DNA of 8,669 nucleotides from contig CAYOUD010000122.1 of NCBI GenBank assembly GCA_964407055.1, forward strand, positions 1-8,669. Reading direction: 5' to 3'. The DNA is from JAQIBY01 sp964407055 (GTDB lineage: Bacteria; Bacteroidota; Bacteroidia; Bacteroidales; ML635J-15). Shown in pieces: positions 1-5,223 of this stretch. The notes beneath the pieces were generated by a model that saw only the letters and a program-made list of their open reading frames with translations, was not told where the DNA came from and searched no databases. A program made the translations under genes and the position numbers. Within the stretch, counting starts at the first letter, position 1. The number at the start of each line of letters is the position of its first letter.

Positions 1-1
1 G

Positions 2-259
2 GTTAATATTAATGCCTTTCTTCCTGATGTTAATGAAAAACTGAAGCCGTATTTGTCAAAAAAGCAAATTGTTGTTTATTGTACAAATCAAAATCGATCG
101 CTAAAACTTATTGATGCGTTGGAATCGATGAATTATTCTGGCGAAATTCTGTTTGTTACCGATGGAATAAACGGTTGGAAAGCAAATGATTTTGATATTG
201 TTACCGATGAGGAAAATTCCGAAAACGGAACAGACAATATTGAAAAAAATTTACATTAA
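2..259 (+). pseudogene. Rhodanese-like domain protein, C-terminal part (5' end outside window)
   Basis: The frame is open from the left edge, so the true start lies upstream; the TTG at 53 is only an internal codon. The visible 85 residues are the C-terminal half of a rhodanese (sulfurtransferase) domain. A hydrophobic strand leads into the active-site loop CTNQNRS, which fits the C-x4-R-S/T pattern, with the catalytic Cys at codon 80-82, Arg at 95-97 and Ser at 98-100. The typical closing segment DGINGWKANDFDIV follows. Rhodaneses carry sulfane sulfur on this cysteine. After the domain comes an acidic, Asn-rich tail, and the frame stops at TAA 257-259. Adding one A to the A-run at 243-249 would instead carry this frame straight into the porin sequence downstream. 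The TAA may therefore be a frameshift product rather than a natural stop, which is why I list it as part of a broken gene. The domain call is firm; intact versus broken is uncertain. Confidence 0.72.
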
Positions 260-752
260 AGCCAATTGTACAAGTATTTACCTCTGCTGTTTATGATGTT
301 GAAAATCAATTTTATAATTATAGTTTTGGGCGCGCTCATCTTGGCTTGGCTTATAATTTTAATGAGAAATATTCAGCAAAAATTGTTATTGATAGGGGAT
401 CCCCGACAAGAATTCATGAAATTTTTGTGACAGATTCTGCCGGTAATCCGTTGTCGGTTGTAGCGGATGTGACAAGTGGAAGTCCCATACCATGTGGCTC
501 AAATTTGCAAGCCTGAAATGGCAGATGAATGATGGTTTTTCCATCGAAGCAGGAGCTGTCTTGCAAAATCATTACATTGTTCAGGAGCGATTGTGGGATA
601 TCGTTTTGTCGCACAAACTTTTCAGGATAAATACTGGAAAATTCCATCAACTGATTTGGGATTTATAGCACGATACAAAATCAATGATTTTATTTCTGTT
701 GATGCCGCAATGACAAATGGTGAAGGACCTCGTGTCGCTCAAGATATCAATG
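244..752 (+). pseudogene. Outer-membrane porin fragment, frameshifted and truncated
   Basis: Three consecutive frames together read as one beta-barrel porin of the phosphate-selective porin O/P-like type. Segment 1 (about 244-488) contains FTLKPIVQVFTSAVYD, then FGRAHLGLAYNFNEKYSAKI and VIDRG, the usual first strands of such porins. Segment 2 (about 489-594) contains TMWLKFASLKWQMNDGFSIE and LQNHYIVQERLW. Segment 3 (from about 595) contains GYRFVAQTFQDKYWKIPST, then DLGFIARYKINDFISVDAAM and TNGEG. Each segment ends or begins with alternating aromatic strand residues and is continuous in sense with the next. Each break is repaired by one extra base in a homopolymer (A at 243-249, C at 484-486, G at 595-597). 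No signal peptide or start codon fits the N-terminus, and the C-terminal half of a normal ~400-aa porin is absent, replaced by arsC-like sequence. This product could not work as it stands. The exact porin subfamily is not certain. Confidence 0.7.
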
Positions 753-902
753 GGAAAGGTAAAAAATCGTTTGCATATCGGATTCGAAGACCCATCCTAT
801 GCCGTTGGGAGTGAGGAGTTCATCATGAGCGAATTCCGTCGCATTAGAGATGAAATATCTCAGAATTTCAGACAATTATATCTCAAACGGTTTTTATGTT
901 GA
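753..902 (+). pseudogene. arsC: Arsenate reductase (LMW-phosphatase type) C-terminal remnant
   Basis: From codon 753 the frame reads GKVKNRLHIGFEDPS, then GSEEFIMSEFRRIRDEI and a tail ending at TGA 900-902. This matches my memory of the last ~50 residues of Bacteroidota ArsC proteins of the low-molecular-weight tyrosine-phosphatase fold, which reduce arsenate to arsenite. The closing part of that fold has a G-F-x-D-P aspartate loop followed by a helix with F-R-x-V/I-R-D-E-I. The N-terminal ~90 residues, with the CxxxxxR catalytic P-loop, are absent, so the fragment cannot be an active enzyme. The open frame extends back to an ATG at 717, but codons 717-752 lie in porin sequence read in another frame, so I do not use that start. 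The identification rests on recognition of the motif pattern and was not aligned. Confidence 0.6.
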
Positions 903-966
903 AAACCATTTATAAAAAAAATGAAATTTCATATCAAAATTCAGTGGGCTTTTTTATTTTAGGCGT

Positions 967-1578
967 GTGAATCAATACATCGTCATAGAAGGAAATATTG
1001 GTGCCGGAAAAACCTCTTTTGTTCGTAAATACGTTGAAGATATTAACGCTCGCGTAATTTATGAACGATTTGAGGACAATGCATTTTTACCAAAATTTTA
1101 TGCAGAACCAGAAAAATATGCGTTTACCTTGGAAATGTCATTTCTTGCTGATCGTTTTCATCAATTAAAGAAAGATCTCAATCAGCAGGATATGTTTTCC
1201 GATGGAATTGTGAGTGATTATTTTCTAATGAAGTCTTTGATTTTTGCTCGCTCAACGCTTGGTGAAGATGAATATCGATTGTACCGCGACATTTTTGAAA
1301 TTATATATCAGCGATTAGCGAAACCCGACCTTTATGTTTATTTACATAAAACCCCTGAAACTTTGTTGGAAAATATTTCAAAACGGGGACGGTCATATGA
1401 AAAATCGATTACTAAAGAATATCTGAAAAGCATAGAAGAGTCTTATTTTACCTTCTTTAAACAGCATTCAGAACTGAATCCGTTGATTATTGATACTGAG
1501 CATTTGGATTTTGTTGCAAATGAAGGAGATTATCAACATATTTGTAAAATAATTAACAATGCGATAAAAAAAAGTTAG
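967..1578 (+). CDS. Deoxynucleoside kinase (dNK family)
   Basis: The 203-aa protein phosphorylates deoxynucleosides to their 5'-monophosphates in the cytosol (nucleotide salvage); which base it prefers cannot be read from the sequence. The P-loop GNIGAGKTS is at residues 9-17. The substrate-site glutamate lies in ERFEDN (33-38), followed by FLPKFY and LEMSFLADRFHQL (55-67). The SDY...KSLIFA block at 83-94 takes the place of the DRS motif of animal enzymes and, as I recall, is usual in the Bacteroidota members. The LID arginines lie in KRGRSYE (139-145). The length is normal. The start is GTG at 967: in-frame stops at 913 and 922 lie upstream, no in-frame ATG precedes the P-loop, and MNxYIVIEGNIGAGK is where relatives begin. 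An AGG lies only 3 bases before the start. No TAnnTTTG promoter is visible between the arsC remnant and the gene, so its transcription signal is unclear. Confidence 0.93.
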   Translation: MNQYIVIEGNIGAGKTSFVRKYVEDINARVIYERFEDNAFLPKFYAEPEKYAFTLEMSFLADRFHQLKKDLNQQDMFSDGIVSDYFLMKSLIFARSTLGEDEYRLYRDIFEIIYQRLAKPDLYVYLHKTPETLLENISKRGRSYEKSITKEYLKSIEESYFTFFKQHSELNPLIIDTEHLDFVANEGDYQHICKIINNAIKKS

Positions 1579-1604
1579 TTGTATTATATTATCTTTGCTA
1601 TCAC

Positions 1605-1636
1605 TTTGTATTATTAATTTTTTTTTCTTACTTTTG
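1605..1636 (+). promoter_or_regulatory. Bacteroidota-type promoter (-33 TTTG, -7 TACTTTTG)
   Basis: TTTG at 1605-1608 and TACTTTTG at 1629-1636 are separated by 20 bases and match the Bacteroidota sigma-A consensus TTTG-N19~20-TAnnTTTG. Transcription would begin around 1641-1645, giving an A-rich leader of about 57 bases before the ATG at 1701. That leader has no Shine-Dalgarno sequence and ends in an A/T-rich stretch, as is usual in this phylum. A second TAnnTTTG match (TATCTTTG, 1590-1597) lacks a good upstream element. Confidence 0.65.
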
Positions 1637-1700
1637 TGAATAATTAAGCGTAATAAAAAAAATAATTAAATAGTTTAAACCGAAATAACGTATAAAAATT

Positions 1701-3413
1701 ATGAAAAGACTTACTTATTCTTTAGCAATTATCTCGTTAATCGCATTAGTGGCAGGTTGTACTAGCCTCAAAAGCATGCAGGAAGCTGCCGACGAGATTA
1801 ACTACACAGTTGAGCCTGAAGTGCTAGAAATGCATGCCGGCGAAATCGCTGTGAGTATTTCCGGTAAAGTACCTGAAAAATATTTTAACAAAAAGGCTGT
1901 TGCTACCATTACTCCCGTTTTGGTTTATGAAGGTGGTGAAACTGCATTAACTCCTGTTTCAATTCAAGGTGAAAAAGTTGAGGGAAATAACACTTCTATT
2001 GCATTTAAAGAAGGTGGTAGCTTTACTTATAGTGATAAAAAAGCATACAAATCTGATATGCTAAGAAGCGAACTCGAAGTTCGTATCGTTGCAACCAAAG
2101 GAAAGAAAACCGTTGAGTTTTCACCTTACAAACTTGCTGACGGAATTGTTGCCACTCCCGACTTAGTTCAGATTACTCCAGAAGTAGTTTACGCAAAAGA
2201 CAATTTCCAAAAAGACGTACCTGCTTCTGAAATGGCTCAGGTTAACTTCGATAAAAATAGCTCAAATCTGACATATACAGAAAAACGTGCCGACGATATT
2301 CTAAAATTGCAGGAATTTATCAGTGAAGTGAAAGAAAACGAACGTAAACGTTTTGACAATGTTGATATTGAGGCTTATGCTTCACCTGAAGGCTCACAAG
2401 AACTCAATGAAGGCCTCGCAAATAAACGTGCTGATGTTGGTAAAAAATTCATCGATTCTGATTTTAAGGATTTAGAAGAACTCAACGAAACTGATTTTTT
2501 CCTGAAAAATGCAACTCCTGAAGATTGGGCTGGTTTTGAAAAACTCGTTCGTGAATCAAATTTGGAAGAGAAAGACATGATTGTGCGTGTTATACAAATG
2601 AACAGTGATGTTGATCAACGTGAAAAAGAATTCCGTAACATGACAAAAGTCTTTAAAGAACTTGAAGATGTGATTCACCCGAAACTGCGTCGTTCAGAAT
2701 TTAAAGTAAATATTACTTTAATTGGGCATACTAACGAAGAAATTAAAAATCTTGTTGACGCTGATATCGATAGCCTGAAACAGGAAGAATTACTTTATGC
2801 TGCAACACTTTACCCAGAAAATCTCGAAAAACAACGTGATATTTACACAAATTACACTGAGAAATTTCAAGCTGACTGGAGAGGTCATAACAATGTAGGT
2901 GCTGTACAATTTGAACTTGGTAATGTTGACGCAGCAAGAACTGCTTTTGAAAAAGCTAAAGCTGCTAAGGCAAATGCAACCGTATTTAATAACATGGGTG
3001 CTGTTGAATTAATCAGCGGTAACATTGAAGCTGCTGAAGAAAATCTTAAATCTGCAACCGGTGTGAAACAAGCTTCTAATAACCTCGGTATCATCAAAAT
3101 CAAACAAGGTGAATATGAAACTGCTGCTAATTACTTCGGTGACAATTGCTCTTTCAATTCTGCTTTAGCTAACGTGTTGGCTGGTGATAACGATGCTGCT
3201 ATTCGTCTCGCTGAATGTGGTGATGATAAAGATGAAGCAATGAATTATTACATCAAAGCAGTTGCTGGTGCGCGCAAAGCGGATACTGAAGTTATGTTCA
3301 ACAACCTCAGAACTGCTTGTACTAAAGATGCTACTCTGAAAACACAAGTTGCTAAAGATGTTGAATTTATCAATTACTTTGATGAGCAGACTTTCAAAAA
3401 TATCGTAGAATAA
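1701..3413 (+). CDS. Lipoprotein with OmpA-like region and TPR-like repeats
   Basis: This 570-aa envelope protein begins with a lipoprotein signal peptide (MKRLTYSLAIISLIALVAGC), so Cys20 would be lipidated. The residues after Cys20 (TSLKSM) lack the acidic cluster that exports Bacteroidota lipoproteins to the surface, so a periplasm-facing anchor is inferred. Residues ~35-150 form a beta-rich domain I do not recognise. Residues ~179-250 look OmpA_C-like: VNFDKNSSNL, then IEAYASPEGS, then NEGLANKRADVG, whose Arg243 corresponds to the peptidoglycan-binding arginine. The usual TDxxG aspartate is replaced by SPEGS, a variant I recall from other Bacteroidales proteins. A charged helical insertion (252-330) precedes a second OmpA-like strand, NITLIGHTNEEI. 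TPR-like units with an NNxG signature start at residues 397, 430 and 460, with a weaker Ala-rich unit at 485-530. It has its own promoter and terminator. The domain calls are fairly firm; the cellular role (envelope scaffold or wall attachment) is inferred. Confidence 0.85.
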   Translation: MKRLTYSLAIISLIALVAGCTSLKSMQEAADEINYTVEPEVLEMHAGEIAVSISGKVPEKYFNKKAVATITPVLVYEGGETALTPVSIQGEKVEGNNTSIAFKEGGSFTYSDKKAYKSDMLRSELEVRIVATKGKKTVEFSPYKLADGIVATPDLVQITPEVVYAKDNFQKDVPASEMAQVNFDKNSSNLTYTEKRADDILKLQEFISEVKENERKRFDNVDIEAYASPEGSQELNEGLANKRADVGKKFIDSDFKDLEELNETDFFLKNATPEDWAGFEKLVRESNLEEKDMIVRVIQMNSDVDQREKEFRNMTKVFKELEDVIHPKLRRSEFKVNITLIGHTNEEIKNLVDADIDSLKQEELLYAATLYPENLEKQRDIYTNYTEKFQADWRGHNNVGAVQFELGNVDAARTAFEKAKAAKANATVFNNMGAVELISGNIEAAEENLKSATGVKQASNNLGIIKIKQGEYETAANYFGDNCSFNSALANVLAGDNDAAIRLAECGDDKDEAMNYYIKAVAGARKADTEVMFNNLRTACTKDATLKTQVAKDVEFINYFDEQTFKNIVE

Positions 3414-3430
3414 TAGAAATCAAACTATAT

Positions 3431-3465
3431 AAAAAAAGCTTGTCCGATTGGGCAAGCTTTTTTTT
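3431..3465. terminator. Bidirectional intrinsic terminator between convergent genes
   Basis: A 15-bp stem (3431-3445 pairing with 3450-3464, one T-G wobble) closes a GATT loop. The core is AAGCTTGTCC / GGGCAAGCTT. The T-run at 3458-3465 terminates the + strand lipoprotein transcript. The A-run at 3431-3437 becomes a U-run on the - strand and would terminate the methyltransferase-end operon that stops at 3506. It lies 18 bases after the + strand stop. Confidence 0.9.
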
Positions 3466-3505
3466 GTTTCGTATTTATCAAAACCGATTGTAATCTAATC
3501 GTGAT

Positions 3506-4039
3506 TTATTTCCCGCTTAATTTTTTATACACCTCCCACATGCAAATTCCTCCACTGATACTCACGTTCAACGAATGTTTTGTTCCTTCCTGAGGAATTT
3601 CAAGCACCAGATCACATAAGTCAATAATTTCCTGAGAAACGCCTTTTACTTCATTCCCAAAAATCAAAGCAATGGGTTTTTCTAAAGGAAGGGAAAAGGC
3701 ATCCATCGATGTACTACCCTCTGTAATTTCAATGGAAATTAGATAGTATCCTTTTGATTTAAGCGATTTAACCGCATCTAAACTGTCCTCGTGATAGGTC
3801 CAGTTGATCGTCTCACTTGCTCCTAATGCCGTTTTCCGAATGTCACGATGAGGAGGTGTTCCGGTTATTCCGCATAGCAAGATGGATTCAAAACGAAATG
3901 CATCCGCAGTTCTGAAAAATGAACCCACATTATGATGACTTCTGATATTGTCCAAAACAATGCAGACCGGATATTTTTCAAGTGTTTTAAATGCTTCCGC
4001 AGACAAACGTGGAATTTCTTCGGTGTTCAGCTTTCTCAT
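3506..4039 (-). CDS. TrmH/SpoU-family RNA 2'-O-methyltransferase
   Basis: The 177-aa cytosolic protein belongs to the SPOUT (trefoil-knot) methyltransferases, which move a methyl group from S-adenosylmethionine to the ribose of tRNA or rRNA. All three SpoU motifs are present. Motif 1 is NIRSHHNVGSFFRTADAF (31-48), with the catalytic-type Arg in FRTA. Motif 2 is IALIFGNEVKGVS (123-135). Motif 3 is LEIPQEGTKHSLNVSISGG (146-164), with the conserved Asn in SLNVS. No extra N-terminal RNA-binding domain is present, so it is the short form, and the specific RNA target cannot be told. It is the last gene of a three-gene operon. Its ATG overlaps the TGA of the amidohydrolase by 4 bases (ATGA), suggesting translational coupling. 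Transcription would end at the shared hairpin at 3431-3465. Confidence 0.92.
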   Translation of the reverse strand: MRKLNTEEIPRLSAEAFKTLEKYPVCIVLDNIRSHHNVGSFFRTADAFRFESILLCGITGTPPHRDIRKTALGASETINWTYHEDSLDAVKSLKSKGYYLISIEITEGSTSMDAFSLPLEKPIALIFGNEVKGVSQEIIDLCDLVLEIPQEGTKHSLNVSISGGICMWEVYKKLSGK

Positions 4040-5223
4040 GAATTAAATTGATTTAAAAATTGAATGCTTAACCAAGCTAAACCTGCAACGCTGTATATCA
4101 AGGCACTTTCATCAATATCAAAAAAACGATTATGAACATTTACTGACCCTAGTTTTTCCCCTGCAACTCCAAAACGATAAAAAATTGCAGGCATTTTTTG
4201 TGAATAATACGCGAAATCTTCTCCCGTCAAACGAATATCCATGATTTCAACCTGCTTAGTTCCTAATAAATCCTGCATAAATTCTCTGGCGTCAGATGTG
4301 TATTCCTGATGATTCGTTAAACTTGGATATCCATCACGAATTTCAAGGCTTACATTGGTGCCATATCGGTTAGCAATATTTTGTAAAATTGTTTGCATTT
4401 GTGTCTTGGCGTAGCTTCTGAACGATTCGTCCATTGTGCGAAAAGTTCCTTCCATTTTGACTTCTGAGGGAATGACATTGTTGCTTCCATTTGCAATCAA
4501 TTTTCCGATGCTGAAAACCATTGGAACATCTTTTGCCATCGTTTTAATTTCTGATTTTATGCTTAGTAGCATTTCTGCAGCACAAGCCACAGTATCTTTT
4601 GTAAGAGCAGGGGTTGCAGCATGTCCACCTTTCCCGTGAACTGTGATATAAATTTCATCGGTTGAGGCCATATAAGGACCCTCACGGAATCCGATATTTC
4701 CAACCGGCATACCTGGCATTACATGTTGAGCGATTATTAGCTGGGCTTTATGTTTTTTTAAAATTCCACTTTTAATAACTTCGATTGCACCACCCGGTAA
4801 AACTTCCTCGCCGGGTTGGAATATTGCCAGAACTTTTCCTTTCCAGGCAGATTTATTGTTGTTCAATAATTTTAAACATCCAAAGAGCGAGCTCATATGG
4901 GTATCATGTCCGCAAGCATGCATAATACCTGCATTTACTGACACATAGTCCGCTATGTTGGCTTCCTGTATTGGCAAGGCATCCATGTCGGCACGGAGTG
5001 CTATACAAGAACCTGCGTTCCCGGAGTCTAATTCAACTGCAATGCCGGTGTCTGCAATTTTTTCAATTTTATTTATCCCAATTCTCTCTAATTCCTGAAT
5101 AAGAAAGGCTTGTGTCTCATTTTCATGAAAGCTGAGCTCTGGATATTTGTGCAAATGGCGACGAATCCGAATCACTTCAGGATGAATTGTTTTTGCATTT
5201 TCTAAAAGTGCTTGTTTGTCCAT
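4036..5223 (-). CDS. M20-family amidohydrolase (hippurate / IAA-amino acid hydrolase type)
   Basis: The 395-aa metalloenzyme hydrolyses the amide bond of N-acyl amino acids or related amides. Relatives include hippurate hydrolase, IAA-amino acid hydrolase and N-acetyldiaminopimelate deacetylase; the substrate here cannot be chosen from sequence alone. The key motifs are all present: RADMDALP (77-84), HACGHDTH (102-109, metal ligands Cys104 and His106), FQPGEE (135-140, catalytic and metal Glu pair), QH (166-167), GKGGHAA in the dimerisation lid (197-203), TGEDFAYY (333-340) and VHN with His364 near the C-terminus. The length is typical of subfamily M20D, and no signal peptide is present, so it acts in the cytosol. 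The ATG at 5223 follows the TAG of the upstream barrel gene with no spacer, and its own TGA overlaps the methyltransferase start. It is therefore the middle gene of a tightly packed operon. Confidence 0.93.
   Translation of the reverse strand: MDKQALLENAKTIHPEVIRIRRHLHKYPELSFHENETQAFLIQELERIGINKIEKIADTGIAVELDSGNAGSCIALRADMDALPIQEANIADYVSVNAGIMHACGHDTHMSSLFGCLKLLNNNKSAWKGKVLAIFQPGEEVLPGGAIEVIKSGILKKHKAQLIIAQHVMPGMPVGNIGFREGPYMASTDEIYITVHGKGGHAATPALTKDTVACAAEMLLSIKSEIKTMAKDVPMVFSIGKLIANGSNNVIPSEVKMEGTFRTMDESFRSYAKTQMQTILQNIANRYGTNVSLEIRDGYPSLTNHQEYTSDAREFMQDLLGTKQVEIMDIRLTGEDFAYYSQKMPAIFYRFGVAGEKLGSVNVHNRFFDIDESALIYSVAGLAWLSIQFLNQFNS

Noticed and set aside
53..259. A 68-aa protein starting at the TTG codon at 53
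   Set aside because: The frame is open to the left edge and the sequence before 53 continues the rhodanese fold, so this is an internal codon of a longer gene.
174..300. A short frame with TTG-AAA-AAA-ATT that looks like the start of a porin signal peptide
   Set aside because: It stops after about 18 codons, lacks a hydrophobic core and does not lead into the porin frame; a single A deletion at the same run explains the reading better.
414..650. Open frames on the opposite strand of the porin remnant and of the lipoprotein gene
   Set aside because: These are antisense shadows without recognisable domains or start signals; the sense strand has clear protein families.
717..902. A 61-aa gene starting at ATG 717
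   Set aside because: Its first 12 codons are porin sequence read in the wrong frame; only the part from about 753 matches a known family, as a gene remnant.
1579..1700. Possible small RNA or riboswitch in the leader of the lipoprotein gene
   Set aside because: The region is A/T-rich with no stable stem or conserved core; a plain promoter and short leader account for it.
3481..3502. Small inverted repeat CGATT...AATCG next to the methyltransferase stop
   Set aside because: Only a 5-bp stem with a 7-base loop; the adjacent 15-bp hairpin with T-tracts fully explains termination.
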